DNA of 64,000 nucleotides from Parafrigoribacterium mesophilum (GCF_039652555.1 NZ_JBDJAF010000001.1:496001-560000), one strand, 5' to 3'; positions 8,904 through 18,520 are shown, numbered from the stretch's first letter. Program-made: numbers and translations. Notes: generated by a model from the letters alone, not told the origin.

Positions 8904-9947
8904 ATGCGACTGACCAGTTCTTTGCGTGCCTCCTCGCGTAGTCCGCTACTTCAGGTGCTCAAAACGTCGCTCGCCTCAGTGGGCGCCTGGGTGCTCTGCG
9001 TGGTGCTGCTGAACCAGCCGATACCGATCTTCGCCGCCATCGCGGCGCTCCTCGTCGTTCAGCCGAGTGTGAACCTTTCGCTGGCGAAGGGTATCGAGCG
9101 CAGCCTCGGCGTGGTCATCGGTGTGATTCTGGCCAGCGGAGCCACACAGTTGTTCGGCCACGCCATGTGGGTCGTCCTCGCGATCATCGTGGTGTCGTTG
9201 CTGCTGGCGTGGGCGCTCCAGCTGACGCCGGGATCGAGCGTGCAGATTCCGATCAGCGCGATGCTCGTCGTGGCGATGGGAGCGCAGACTCCCGGATACG
9301 CGGCCAGCCGGGTGCTGGAAACGGTGATCGGCGCCATTATCGGACTCATCGTCAACGTCGTGGTGGTCCCGCCGGTGCTGTTGGCGCCGGCGCACGACTC
9401 GGTCACCCGACTCGCCGACGGCATCGCGACGACGCTGGAGCGCCTCGCCGATGGTTTGCATTCTCGGCGGAAGGCCGACGTATTCGAGACGATACTCGTC
9501 GATGCGCGCGATTTGCGGCGGCTGAAAGACGCGGCAGGCAACGACATCAGCAAGGCGAGCGACAGCCTGATGCTCAACCCTCGCAGCGCGAAACACCGGG
9601 ACGTTCTGGAGCAGGACAAGGACTTCCTGGCCGCATTGTCAATCCTGGTGACGCGCGTGCTCGGCGTGGCCCGCGCTATCCGCGACCATTACGACGCCGG
9701 GTTGAGCGATGACCCTGTGGTGCGATCCGTCGCCACCGAACTGTCCAGGGCAGGCCACGATCTGCGCCTTCTGGCCCGCGAACGCTCGGATGCCGCGGGA
9801 ACCAGCCGTACGCCGGTTACTGCCGAACTTCCGGCGCTCACGGCACCCCTGCTGATCGAAAACCCGCATCCGGACCACTGGATACTGATCGGCTCGCTCA
9901 TGGAGGACCTGCGCCGAATCCGGGAAGTCATCACCGGCGATACTTGA
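8904..9947 (+). CDS. FUSC family transporter (aromatic acid exporter-like)
   Basis: 347-residue membrane protein. The N-terminal half has about five to six hydrophobic helices, including PIFAAIAALLVVQPSVNLS and the ERSLGVVIGVILASG motif typical of the FUSC/ArAE (aromatic acid exporter) superfamily. The C-terminal ~150 residues are soluble, helical and charged. This is the short, single-unit architecture of Gram-positive members, which probably work as oligomers. The substrate is unknown. Close downstream of a small membrane protein and convergent with the next gene, with only 8 bases between stops. Confidence 0.8.
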   Translation: MRLTSSLRASSRSPLLQVLKTSLASVGAWVLCVVLLNQPIPIFAAIAALLVVQPSVNLSLAKGIERSLGVVIGVILASGATQLFGHAMWVVLAIIVVSLLLAWALQLTPGSSVQIPISAMLVVAMGAQTPGYAASRVLETVIGAIIGLIVNVVVVPPVLLAPAHDSVTRLADGIATTLERLADGLHSRRKADVFETILVDARDLRRLKDAAGNDISKASDSLMLNPRSAKHRDVLEQDKDFLAALSILVTRVLGVARAIRDHYDAGLSDDPVVRSVATELSRAGHDLRLLARERSDAAGTSRTPVTAELPALTAPLLIENPHPDHWILIGSLMEDLRRIREVITGDT

Positions 9948-9955
9948 CCGGAGTG

Positions 9956-10456
9956 TCAGCGGCGACGCCGTGTGGCGGGTGCCGTCAGGTCGAACCAGGA
10001 CAGCCGCGCGAATTCCTCGGGGCTGAGGCCGAAGTTCTCGTGCTGGTGCCCGATGACGCCGCGCAGGTTGGGGACTATTCGGCCCTGCCGCACAAGCACG
10101 TTGATCCCGGCCTGAGTCGCCCTGGTCTTCGCGAATCGCACGACCACGATCGCCTCATCACCGCTGGCGCCGACCACCCACCATTTGCTGGGGAATAGCT
10201 TGTGCAGGCGCCGGTCCCGGCCGACGAACACACCACGGTGCCACGTCGCGACAGCGCTGACCCTGGTGGTTTCGCCACCGGACGAGGTGTAGGCCACGGA
10301 GTGCAACAGGCTCACTGGGCGCTTTGGCACCGGCTCATAACTGATGGTGGGCATCCTGCGATCGCCCCTGAGCCAGACCGGCAGATTGGACGCGCCGAGA
10401 TACCAGGTGCCACTGAGCACGGACACGAGGGCACGAGGATCCGATTCGGGCGGCAT
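9956..10456 (-). CDS. Conserved hypothetical protein, possibly lipocalin-like
   Basis: 166 residues without signal peptide or membrane segment. It is beta-rich, with an N-terminal GTWYLGASNLPVWLRGDRRMPTISYEPV that resembles the opening strand of lipocalin-type barrels. Later segments alternate hydrophobic and polar residues (TRVSAVATWHRGVFVGR, DEAIVVVRFAK). The lipocalin suggestion is inference only. Divergent from the quinone reductase gene, 40 bases apart, so a shared promoter region is likely. Confidence 0.6.
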   Translation of the reverse strand: MPPESDPRALVSVLSGTWYLGASNLPVWLRGDRRMPTISYEPVPKRPVSLLHSVAYTSSGGETTRVSAVATWHRGVFVGRDRRLHKLFPSKWWVVGASGDEAIVVVRFAKTRATQAGINVLVRQGRIVPNLRGVIGHQHENFGLSPEEFARLSWFDLTAPATRRRR

Positions 10457-10496
10457 TTTTCCAATCTAGCCCGCAAGACTGGCATACCGTTGAGAC

Positions 10497-11474
10497 ATGT
10501 TGGCTGTCACGATTCCACGGTTCGGATCCGCCGAAGTGCTCACCCTCGCCGAACTGCCCGATCCGGTGCCCGCCGATGGCGAGTTGCTTATCGAGGTGGC
10601 CGCCGCCGGGGTGAACCGCTCGGACATCGGTCAACGCCAGGGGAGCTATCCCCCGCCTCCCGGGGCACCGGAATGGCCGGGTCTGGAGGTCTCCGGCACC
10701 GTCGCAGCGCTCGGCCGATCGGTGAGCAGCTGGTCCGTCGGCGACCGGGTGTGTGCCCTGTTGGGCGGAGGCGGATACGCCTCCCTGGCGGTGGCTCCCG
10801 CGGCCCAGGTGCTCCCCGTTCCCGACACCGTCGATCTGGTGGACGCGGCGGGGCTGCCGGAGGCTCTGCTGACGGTGTGGTCGAACGTGTTCCAGCTGGC
10901 CAGGCTGACGGCCGGCGAAACCCTCCTGGTCCACGGCGGTTCGAGCGGCATCGGCACCATGGCGATCCAGTTGGCGCGCGCGTTCGGCGCGCGCGTCGCG
11001 GTGACCGCGAGCACGCGGGAGAAGCTGGAGTTCTGCCAGCAGCTCGGCGCGGACATCCTGATCAACTACCGGCGTGAGGACTTCGTGGAGAGCGTGCTCG
11101 CCGCGACCGACGGCGCCGGGGCCGACGTCATCCTGGACCCGATCGGCGGCGGATACCTGGCCCGCAATCTGGCCGCACTGGCCCGCCGAGGTCGTCTGGT
11201 GGAAATCGCGAATCAAAGCGGCGAACCCGGAGAACTCGACATCCGAACGCTCATGGGCAAGTGGGCCAGCATTTACGGAACGACGTTGCGGGCCAGGCCG
11301 TCGTCCGAGAAGGCCGACATCGTGGCGAGCGCGCTGGAGCAGGCCTGGCCGTTCGTCGCCACCGGCCAGATCGTTCCGGTGATCGACAGCCGGATGCCGC
11401 TGGCCGAGGCGAGCGCGGCGCATGAACGGCTGGAATCCTCCGCGCACATCGGCAAGGTGCTGCTGCTGCCCTGA
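10497..11474 (+). CDS. NAD(P)H-quinone oxidoreductase, zinc-independent MDR family
   Basis: 325-residue cytosolic medium-chain dehydrogenase/reductase of the quinone oxidoreductase (PIG3/QOR) branch. The GroES-like N-terminus carries GVNRSDIGQRQGSYPPPPG. The Rossmann domain has VHGGSSGIGTMAIQLARAFGARV (from about residue 143), in place of zinc ligands. It probably reduces quinones or enones with NADPH. The ATG at 10497 is preceded by a short GAG-containing site. It is 16 bases upstream of the UbiA-family gene, so the two are probably co-transcribed; a shared role in quinone metabolism is possible but unproven. Confidence 0.88.
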   Translation: MLAVTIPRFGSAEVLTLAELPDPVPADGELLIEVAAAGVNRSDIGQRQGSYPPPPGAPEWPGLEVSGTVAALGRSVSSWSVGDRVCALLGGGGYASLAVAPAAQVLPVPDTVDLVDAAGLPEALLTVWSNVFQLARLTAGETLLVHGGSSGIGTMAIQLARAFGARVAVTASTREKLEFCQQLGADILINYRREDFVESVLAATDGAGADVILDPIGGGYLARNLAALARRGRLVEIANQSGEPGELDIRTLMGKWASIYGTTLRARPSSEKADIVASALEQAWPFVATGQIVPVIDSRMPLAEASAAHERLESSAHIGKVLLLP

Positions 11475-11490
11475 CAGCTAATCTGTCACC

Positions 11491-12387
11491 GTGCCGCACA
11501 CCACGCAGAACCCCGCATCCCTGCCGAGGCGAGCGCCGCATCCGGTGGTGGCGTTCGCGCTGGCCACACACCCCGGCCCCACCCTGATCGTCACGGCGGT
11601 GGCCGTGGTACTGGGAGTGGCGGTCGGACTCGACGCGGGCCGGCTTGTCCTGCTCGCTGCGGCGTTCCTGAGCAACCAGGCCTCGGTGGGCCTGTCCAAC
11701 GATTGGCTCGACGCGGCCAGAGACCGCGCCGTCGGTCGGGCCGACAAGCCGGTCGCCCTGGGCTGGATCAGCGCGACTGCGGTGCGCAACGGGGCGTTCT
11801 ATTGCGCGGCGGCGGCGGTGACGTTGACGCTGCCATTGGGACTCACGGCCACCGTCACGCACACCGTGTTCATCGCCTCGGCGTGGGCCTACAACCTCGG
11901 TCTCAAGAGCACGCCGCTGTCGGTGCTGCCGTATGTGGTCAGTTTTGGGCTCCTGCCCCTGATCGTCACGCTGGCCTTACCCGAGCCGGCGATGGCCGCG
12001 TGGTGGGCGATGGGTATGGGGGCGATGCTCGGGGTAGCCGCCCATGTCACCAACGTTGTCCCCGACCTGGACGACGACCGCCGCACCGGCGTGCGGGGCC
12101 TGCCGCACGTCCTCGGCAGAGTGTGGGGCGGGGTGGTCACCTTTCTGGCGCTTGTCGCGGCAGCGGTGCTCGCCGCCGCCGGGCCGGGGCTAGCTGCCCG
12201 GGGCGAGTACGCCGGGTGGGTGGACCTGCGCTGGGTCGGGCTGTTGGCGACACTGGTGATCGCCGCGCTGGGTATCGTCCTCGTGGTGACGCGGCCGCCG
12301 AGCCGCTTCTTGTTCCGGTTGATCATGGCCGCGGCGCTGATCGATGTGGGCGCGCTGGCATCCTCGGGCTCTCGCTTGCTGGGTTGA
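11491..12387 (+). CDS. UbiA family prenyltransferase
   Basis: 298-residue polytopic membrane protein with about eight to nine hydrophobic segments. The two Asp-rich prenyl-diphosphate motifs are NDWLDAARD at residues 70-78 and PDLDDDRRTG later in the protein, which together define UbiA-type aromatic prenyltransferases. A GTG start at 11491 gives the family N-terminus. The acceptor (menaquinone precursor, lipid or other) is not evident. It follows the quinone reductase gene by 16 bases and converges on the DHA2 efflux gene, separated from it by a perfect hairpin. Confidence 0.85.
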   Translation: MPHTTQNPASLPRRAPHPVVAFALATHPGPTLIVTAVAVVLGVAVGLDAGRLVLLAAAFLSNQASVGLSNDWLDAARDRAVGRADKPVALGWISATAVRNGAFYCAAAAVTLTLPLGLTATVTHTVFIASAWAYNLGLKSTPLSVLPYVVSFGLLPLIVTLALPEPAMAAWWAMGMGAMLGVAAHVTNVVPDLDDDRRTGVRGLPHVLGRVWGGVVTFLALVAAAVLAAAGPGLAARGEYAGWVDLRWVGLLATLVIAALGIVLVVTRPPSRFLFRLIMAAALIDVGALASSGSRLLG

Positions 12388-12388
12388 A

Positions 12389-12408
12389 CGGTCACCGCGT
12401 GGTGACCG
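12389..12408. terminator. Hairpin between convergent UbiA and MFS genes
   Basis: CGGTCACC-GCGT-GGTGACCG is a perfect 8-bp stem with a 4-base loop, placed between the UbiA stop (12387) and the MFS stop (12415). No T-tract is present. A bidirectional terminator is the natural reading. Confidence 0.5.
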
Positions 12409-12414
12409 CGGCGG

Positions 12415-13806
12415 CTATGCGGCCGGTGCTGCCGGCTCCGCTGCCGGTGCGGTCCTGGGCTGCTTGACGGGGTTGCGGATGCCGACCGCGGAGATCAGGC
12501 CGCCAAGGATGAGCAGTGCCGCGGTGACGATGAGGCCGCGGTGGAATCCCGCGACGTCCAGGGTGGTCCCGGTCATGATGCCCAGCATGGCGATCGCGAC
12601 GAGGCCGGCCACCCGGGCGACCGCGTTGTTGATGGCCGAGCCGATGCCGGCCTGGCGTTCGCTGATCGCCCCGAGGATCGCCGAGGTGAGCGGCGCCACG
12701 GTGATCGCGAGGCCGAGCCCGAAGGCCAGCATGCCGGGCAGCAGCTGTGTCCAGTAGTTCACCTGGGCCGTCATGCTGAGCATCAACACGTAGCCGACGC
12801 CGCCGAGGATCGGGCCGACGGTCATGAACAGTCGTGGACCGAACCGCGCGGACAGGGTGCCGAAGAAGGTCGACAACACCATCAGGATGATGGTGGGCGG
12901 CAGCACCGCGAGCGCCGCCATGGTGGCCGAGTACCCGGCCACCTGCTGCAGGAAGATGACGACCAGGAATCCGCCGAGGGACAGGGCGCCGTAGACAGCG
13001 GTGGTCGCGAGGTTGCCCATCGCGAAGTTGCGCACGCGGAATAACTCCAGTGGCATCATCGGCGCCGCGGCGACGTGCTGGCGCCACAGGAACGCGGCGA
13101 AGGCGAGGACGCCGATGACCATCGGCAGGTAGATGGCGGGGCTGGCCCAGCCGTAGTGACCCTGTTCGATCAGTGCGTAGACCGGTCCGCCGATTCCGAT
13201 AACGGCGAGCACCGCGCCGAGGTAATCCACGCTCACCCCCTTCTCGCGCACGTCGTGCTGCCGCAGGATGACTAACAGCCAGATCGTGACGGCAATCGGT
13301 AGCACGTTGATCGCGAACACGAGCCGCCAGCTGACCAGGTCGACGAAGGCGCCGCCGATCAGCGGTCCGACCAGGAAGGCGACGCTCGTCCAGCCCGTCC
13401 AGGAGCCGATCGCCTTGCCCTGCGCCACTCCGCGGAAATTGGACATGATGAGAGCGAGCGAGCTGGGCACCAGCAGCGCGCCGGCAATACCCTGCAGTCC
13501 TCGGGAAATGACCAGGAATTCGGGTCCTGGCGCCACCGCGCACAGCAGCGAGGTCACGCCGAAACCGAGAAGACCGAACCGGAGAACGGTGATCCGCCCG
13601 AAAACGTCGGAGAGCGAGCCGGCGACGAGGATCAAACTGCCGAGCGTGATCAGGTAGGCGTCCACCACCCACTGCTGAGTGGTCAGTGCGCCGCCCAATT
13701 CTCGGCTGATGGCCGGCAGCGCCACGTTGACTACGGACCCGTCCAGGAACGCCACGAAGGAACCGAGGATCGCAATCGCGAGCACGAGGCGTTGTTGTTT
13801 CGTCAT
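12415..13806 (-). CDS. MFS drug efflux transporter, DHA2 (EmrB/QacA) family
   Basis: 463-residue permease with about 14 hydrophobic segments. The loop 2-3 motif A is present as GSLSDVFGRITVLRFG, and the segment with AFLDGSVVNVALPAISREL in the first helix is diagnostic for DHA2 proton antiporters. The C-terminus ends in an Ala/Pro-rich cytosolic tail. Expected role is proton-driven export of drugs or metabolites; the substrate is unknown. Divergent from the molybdopterin oxidoreductase gene, 103 bases apart. Confidence 0.9.
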   Translation of the reverse strand: MTKQQRLVLAIAILGSFVAFLDGSVVNVALPAISRELGGALTTQQWVVDAYLITLGSLILVAGSLSDVFGRITVLRFGLLGFGVTSLLCAVAPGPEFLVISRGLQGIAGALLVPSSLALIMSNFRGVAQGKAIGSWTGWTSVAFLVGPLIGGAFVDLVSWRLVFAINVLPIAVTIWLLVILRQHDVREKGVSVDYLGAVLAVIGIGGPVYALIEQGHYGWASPAIYLPMVIGVLAFAAFLWRQHVAAAPMMPLELFRVRNFAMGNLATTAVYGALSLGGFLVVIFLQQVAGYSATMAALAVLPPTIILMVLSTFFGTLSARFGPRLFMTVGPILGGVGYVLMLSMTAQVNYWTQLLPGMLAFGLGLAITVAPLTSAILGAISERQAGIGSAINNAVARVAGLVAIAMLGIMTGTTLDVAGFHRGLIVTAALLILGGLISAVGIRNPVKQPRTAPAAEPAAPAA

Positions 13807-13909
13807 ACCGCCATTCTCACTCTTTCTATGCGGGCCACCGGAAAGGAAAATCGTGCGCTTGGGTATTTTTCCGTCTAATACTTCTACGCTGGAACATCAT
13901 GGATGCGCG

Positions 13910-15439
13910 ATGCGCCTGACCCGGGCGACTCTTGAGCGAGCCGCTCTATCCGGAATCGCCGCGGCCGTCGCCGGTCTCGGCGTTGCCGAGTTGGCGGCTG
14001 CGCTGGTGGCCAGTACCTCCAGTCCCCTGTTTGTGGTCGGGTCCTTCGTCATCGACTTCATGCCCGGTGCGGTCAAGGAGCTCGCGATCTCACTTCTAGG
14101 ACACGCGGACAAGCCGGTGCTGATCGCGTCGCTCGCGGTGCTGGTCGCCGCCTTGTCCGCCGTCGCGGGCATCCTGGAGTTACGCCGTCCGCCGTTCGGG
14201 CGAGTGCTACTGGTGCTGCTCGCGGCCGTCGCCGCCACCACCGCGATCACCCGCGCGGATGCCGGGGTGCTCGCCTTCGTGCCCGGGGCGGTGGCCGCAC
14301 TGGTGTCTGTCCTGGTGTTGTCCTGGTTGATGGGCCGACTGCGGAACCCCGACACGCCGCCAGGCCCGGCCGGTGGTCTGGCGCGCCGCGGATTCCTCAC
14401 CGTGGTCACGGCGACGGCCGGTGCCGGAGTTCTCGCCCTGGCGGTGGGACGCGTGCTCGGCGCAGGTTCACAGGTGGCCGTCAAGGCGCGGGCGCTGTTC
14501 ACCCTGCCGGGTGCGGCTGTGGACGCGACGCCGCTGCCGGCGCCACTGAACGTGACGGGCATCACCCCGTTCATCACGCCGAACGCGGCGTTCTACCGTA
14601 TCGACACCGCCTTGCAGGTTCCCAAGCTGAACCCAGACGACTGGTCGCTGACCATCGATGGGATGGTCGATCATCCGTTCACGCTGTCGTTCCACGAACT
14701 CATCGCCCTTCCGCTGGAAGAAAGCCGAACCACCCTGGCCTGCGTATCCAACTACGTCGGCGGCAACCTGATCGGCACCGCCACCTGGCTGGGTTATCCG
14801 ATCCGCAGGCTCCTGCAGCGTGCCGGTCCGCGGCCGGATACCGACATGGTGCTCTCCACCAGTAGCGACGGCTTCACGGCAGGCACGCCGCTGACCGCCC
14901 TCACCGATGAACGAAACGCCATCCTCGCGGTGGGGATGAACGGCGAACCGCTGCCGTTCGAGCACGGCTACCCGGTGCGGATGGTTGTTCCCGGGCTGTA
15001 TGGCTACGTGTCGGCGACGAAGTGGGTGACCAAGTTGAAGGTGACACGGTTCGATCGGGACACCGCGTACTGGACTCACCAGGGCTGGAGCCCGCGCGGC
15101 CCGGTCAAGCTGTCTTCCCGAATCGACGTGCCCGCGGCGGGTGCCACGGTGGAAGCGGGCACAGTAGCGGTGGCCGGTGTGGCCTGGCGCCAGCACGTCG
15201 GAGTTTCCGCCGTGCAGGTGCGGGTGGACGACGGGCCGTTCCGCGACGCCGAACTAGGCGCGGTGGAGTCGGCCGATACCTGGCGGCAATGGGTGTACCG
15301 CTGGCGGGCGACCCCCGGAAGACACACCATTACCGTGCGGGCAACGGATGCCAACGGTGCCGTGCAGACGGCTCGCGTCGCGGACGTGGTGCCCGACGGT
15401 GCCACCGGCTTGCACAGCGTCGAGGTCACGGTCACCTGA
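13910..15439 (+). CDS. Membrane-anchored molybdopterin-dependent oxidoreductase (sulfite oxidase family)
   Basis: 509 residues. The first ~145 residues hold four to five transmembrane helices. A Tat-like segment follows (ARRGFLTVVTATAGAGVLAL, residues 158-177). An extracytoplasmic SUOX-type molybdopterin domain comes next, whose TTLACVSNYVGG supplies the Moco-ligating Cys (residue 278). The last ~100 residues form the Mo-co dimerisation domain of immunoglobulin type. This helix-plus-catalytic architecture is common in actinobacteria. No haem or electron-partner gene is adjacent and the substrate is unknown. I start at MRLTRATLER (13910); the ribosome binding site is weak and the frame is open to 13679. 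Confidence 0.85.
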   Translation: MRLTRATLERAALSGIAAAVAGLGVAELAAALVASTSSPLFVVGSFVIDFMPGAVKELAISLLGHADKPVLIASLAVLVAALSAVAGILELRRPPFGRVLLVLLAAVAATTAITRADAGVLAFVPGAVAALVSVLVLSWLMGRLRNPDTPPGPAGGLARRGFLTVVTATAGAGVLALAVGRVLGAGSQVAVKARALFTLPGAAVDATPLPAPLNVTGITPFITPNAAFYRIDTALQVPKLNPDDWSLTIDGMVDHPFTLSFHELIALPLEESRTTLACVSNYVGGNLIGTATWLGYPIRRLLQRAGPRPDTDMVLSTSSDGFTAGTPLTALTDERNAILAVGMNGEPLPFEHGYPVRMVVPGLYGYVSATKWVTKLKVTRFDRDTAYWTHQGWSPRGPVKLSSRIDVPAAGATVEAGTVAVAGVAWRQHVGVSAVQVRVDDGPFRDAELGAVESADTWRQWVYRWRATPGRHTITVRATDANGAVQTARVADVVPDGATGLHSVEVTVT

Positions 15440-15507
15440 CCTCCGCCGCAACGCTTGCACTCCTCCGGTGGTCGAGCCCGTCGAGACCCCCACAGGAACC
15501 TCGCCCG

Positions 15508-15610
15508 ATTTCGACAAGCTCAATCACCGGGCAGAGGGTCACTCACGGGATTTCGACAAGCTCAATCACCGGGGAGATGCTCAATCACCGGGGAGAGGCT
15601 CAATCACCGG
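15508..15610. repeat. Short dispersed repeat cluster (GCTCAATCACCGG units)
   Basis: GCTCAATCACCGG occurs at 15518-15530, 15560-15572, 15579-15591 and 15598-15610; the last three are spaced 19 bases apart. The first two are part of longer copies beginning GATTTCGACAA. A nearby TGGTCGAGCCCGTCGAGAC is a related dispersed element. All sit between the convergent oxidoreductase and helicase genes. These look like actinobacterial REP-type intergenic elements; I see no gene in this 188-base gap. Confidence 0.75.
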
Positions 15611-15627
15611 AAAAGGAAGCGGAGGGG

Positions 15628-18156
15628 TCAGAGACGATTGACCGCAGTGACCTGCACAACGGCCACCCCCGCTTCCACGGATTCGGCGAGATCCACCGTG
15701 GCGCTGATGCCCCAGTCGTGATCACCCGCCGGGTCGGCGAAGATCTGCCGCACCGTCCACGATGTTGCACCCTCGTCCATCATGATCATCGCCGAACTAC
15801 GGGCATCCGCATCGGTGCCGATCCACTCGTGCTCGCGGAAGTAGTCCTGCAGGGCATCCGCCCACGCGTCGGCGTCGAAGCCGCTCTGTCCGTCCAACTC
15901 GCCGAGGGTCTCGTAGTCTTCCAGCGCCGCGAGCTGGACTCTGCGGAACAGTTCGTTGCGCACCAGAATGCGGAACGCCCGGATGTTGGAGACCACGCTA
16001 CGCGGAGCGGGCGGCACCACCGGCGCATCCGGTCCGGCTAACACAGTCGGGTTGATCAGCTGCTCCCACTCGTCGACCAGGCTCGAGTCCACCTGATGCA
16101 CGAGCTCACCGAGCCATTCGATAAGATCCAGCAGTTCCTCGTTCTTCGCCTCCGCCGGGATGGTCTGCCGAGCGGCCCGATACGCATCGGATAGGTAGCG
16201 CAGCACCAGTCCTTCCGACCGGTTCAACTTGTAGAACCCGATGTACTCATTGAAGGTCATCGCCCGCTCGTACATGTCCCGCACCACCGACTTCGGGCTG
16301 AGCTCGAAGTCGCCCACCCAGGGTTGGGAAGCCCGGTAGGTCTCGAAGGCTGCCTCGAGCAGTTCCGCCAGGGGCTTGGGGTGGGTCACCTCCTCGAGCA
16401 GCTCCATCCGCTGGTCGTATTCGATGCCCTCAGCTTTCATAGCGGCGACCGCTTCACCGCGTGCTCGGAACTGCTGAGCGGAGAGCACGGGCCTGGGGTC
16501 GTCGAGGGTCGCCTCGAGCACCGAGACCACATCCAGCGCATAACTGGAGGCGCCAGCCGCGCCCTCAGGATCGAGCAAGTCGAACACCGCGAGCGCGAAC
16601 GGTGACAGCGGCTGGTTGAGGGCGAAGTTCGGCTGCAAATCGACGGTGAGGCGGATGCGGGTGCGCCCCTCGGCATCCGTCGTCTGTTCTACAATCCCCG
16701 CGGTGCGCAGCGTGCGGTACATGGCCAACGCCTGACGCAGCAGTTCGAGCTGCCGGTGCCGCGGCTCGTGATTGTTCTCGAGAAGTTCGCGCACCTGAGT
16801 GAATCCGTCGCCGCCGCGGGCGATGACATTGAGCAGCATCGCGTGGCTCACGGTCATGCTCGAGGTGAGCTTTTCCGGTTCGGCCGCGACCAGCCGGTTG
16901 AAGCTCGGCTCCCCCCAGGAGACGAAACCCTCCGGAGCATGCTTGCGCACGATCTTCCGCCGCTTCTTCGCATCATCACCGGCCTTGGCCACCGACTTCA
17001 GATTCTCCACCTCGTGCTCGGGCGCCTGCGCCACAACGGTGCCGGCCGTGTCGAAGCCTGCCCGTCCCGCGCGTCCGGCGATCTGGTGGAATTCCCGTGC
17101 GTTCAGTTGGCGCATCCTGGTGCCGTCGAACTTCGTCAGCGCCGTCAACAGCACCGTGCGAATCGGCACGTTGATGCCCACCCCGAGCGTGTCGGTGCCG
17201 CAGATCACCCGCAGCAGCCCGCGCTGCGCCAGCTGTTCGACCAGGCGCCGATACTTAGGCAGCATCCCGGCATGGTGCACCCCGATGCCCGAGCGCAGCA
17301 GCCGCGACAGGGTTCTGCCGAAGTTGGTGGTGAAGCGGAATGCGCCGATTTCGGCCGCGATCGCGTCGCGCTGCTCGCGGGATACGATTTTCACGCTGGT
17401 CATCGCCTGCGCGCGCTCCAGGGCGGCCAACTGGGAGAAGTGGACGATGTAAATCGGCGCCTGGCCGGTCGCCAACAGGTCTTCGACCGTCTCGTGCACC
17501 GGGGTCGTTGCGTAGGAGAAGTTCAGCGGCACCGGACGATCGACTCCGGTGATGACGGCGGTTTCGCGCCCGGTGCGGTTCGTGAGGTCGTCCGCCAGCC
17601 AGCGGATGTCGCCCAGCGTCGCCGACATCACGATGAACTGCACCCGCGGCAAGGTGAGCAGCGGCACCTGCCAGGCCCAGCCGCGTTCCGGATCCGAGTA
17701 GAAGTGGAATTCGTCCATCACCACCTGGTCGACGGCGGACTGCTCACCGTGCCGCAACGCCACGTTCGCCAAGATCTCCGCCGTACAGCAGATGATGGGC
17801 GCATCCGGGTTCACCGACGAATCTCCGGTGACCATCCCGACCCGCTCGGCGCCGAAGATGTCGACCAGGGCGAAGAACTTCTCCGACACCAACGCCTTGA
17901 TCGGTGCCGTGTAGTAGCTGCGCTTACCCTGCGCCAGCGCAGTGAAGTGCGCGGCCACGGCGACGAGGGACTTGCCGGTGCCTGTCGGCGTGGACAGGAT
18001 GACGTTCACGCCGGTGACGATCTCGATGATCGCCTCGTCCTGGGCCGGGTAGAGCGTGATTCCCCGGCCGAGCGCCCAGGCAACGAACGTGTCGTAGGCG
18101 AGGTCCGGGTCGAAGGCCTCCCCCGGATGTTCCGGGTAGCAGAGGGAGGCGGGCAT
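15628..18156 (-). CDS. Ski2-like DEAD/DEAH-box RNA helicase with C-terminal DUF3516-type region
   Basis: 842-residue superfamily 2 helicase. Walker A TPTGTGKS is at residues 56-63, the Walker B box reads DEFH (148-151) instead of DEVH, motif III SAT is at 178-180, and the motif VI region contains QIAGRAGRAGFD. The C-terminal half is long and helical and corresponds to DUF3516 of actinobacterial helicases. A role in RNA turnover or surveillance is inferred from the Ski2/Mtr4 relationship. An AAGG site lies about 7 bases upstream of the ATG. Divergent from the small gene at 18218. Confidence 0.88.
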   Translation of the reverse strand: MPASLCYPEHPGEAFDPDLAYDTFVAWALGRGITLYPAQDEAIIEIVTGVNVILSTPTGTGKSLVAVAAHFTALAQGKRSYYTAPIKALVSEKFFALVDIFGAERVGMVTGDSSVNPDAPIICCTAEILANVALRHGEQSAVDQVVMDEFHFYSDPERGWAWQVPLLTLPRVQFIVMSATLGDIRWLADDLTNRTGRETAVITGVDRPVPLNFSYATTPVHETVEDLLATGQAPIYIVHFSQLAALERAQAMTSVKIVSREQRDAIAAEIGAFRFTTNFGRTLSRLLRSGIGVHHAGMLPKYRRLVEQLAQRGLLRVICGTDTLGVGINVPIRTVLLTALTKFDGTRMRQLNAREFHQIAGRAGRAGFDTAGTVVAQAPEHEVENLKSVAKAGDDAKKRRKIVRKHAPEGFVSWGEPSFNRLVAAEPEKLTSSMTVSHAMLLNVIARGGDGFTQVRELLENNHEPRHRQLELLRQALAMYRTLRTAGIVEQTTDAEGRTRIRLTVDLQPNFALNQPLSPFALAVFDLLDPEGAAGASSYALDVVSVLEATLDDPRPVLSAQQFRARGEAVAAMKAEGIEYDQRMELLEEVTHPKPLAELLEAAFETYRASQPWVGDFELSPKSVVRDMYERAMTFNEYIGFYKLNRSEGLVLRYLSDAYRAARQTIPAEAKNEELLDLIEWLGELVHQVDSSLVDEWEQLINPTVLAGPDAPVVPPAPRSVVSNIRAFRILVRNELFRRVQLAALEDYETLGELDGQSGFDADAWADALQDYFREHEWIGTDADARSSAMIMMDEGATSWTVRQIFADPAGDHDWGISATVDLAESVEAGVAVVQVTAVNRL

Positions 18157-18217
18157 AGAACAACCTTACGGTCGGCCGCCGGGCCGCCCCCTCCAGCGGC
18201 AGCCATAGGCTGGCGGT

Positions 18218-18499
18218 ATGACGGATGCCGTACCTCCAGCAGGACCTCATTCACAGCGGGCAGCTGCGGAGCCGGTGCGCCTCATCGCGACGGTGCCGCT
18301 TGGCACCAGGATGACGGTGCGCACGCGGATCGACGGCGGCTTCACCGACGCGGTCGGTTATCTGCGCGCGCGCACCGACACCGAGTGCGTGGTAGAGACC
18401 AGACGCGGCACAGTCGCGCTTGAACTGGCACAGGTCACCGCTGCCAAGGTGGTGCCACCACCGCCACCGCGCCGAGCCCCTCGCTACCCAATCGGGTAG
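18218..18499 (+). CDS. Small conserved actinobacterial protein, SH3-like beta domain
   Basis: 93 residues. A beta-rich core (TVPLGTRMTVRTRID..FTDAVGYLRARTDTECVVETRRGTVALELAQVTAAKVVPPPPPRR) resembles the N-terminal domain that precedes a GNAT acetyltransferase in some actinobacterial proteins; here it is a stand-alone protein with a Pro-rich tail. That relationship is from memory and tentative. No catalytic residues are recognisable. Divergent from the helicase (61 bases) and convergent with the AhpD-like gene. Confidence 0.65.
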   Translation: MTDAVPPAGPHSQRAAAEPVRLIATVPLGTRMTVRTRIDGGFTDAVGYLRARTDTECVVETRRGTVALELAQVTAAKVVPPPPPRRAPRYPIG

Positions 18500-18520
18500 G
18501 ACCAGCCCAGGCGCGACGAC

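Noticed and set aside
16756..18423. Plus-strand 555-codon frame opposite the helicase
   Set aside because: Antisense to a protein with complete superfamily 2 helicase motifs; the composition is rich in Arg, His and Val with no domain.
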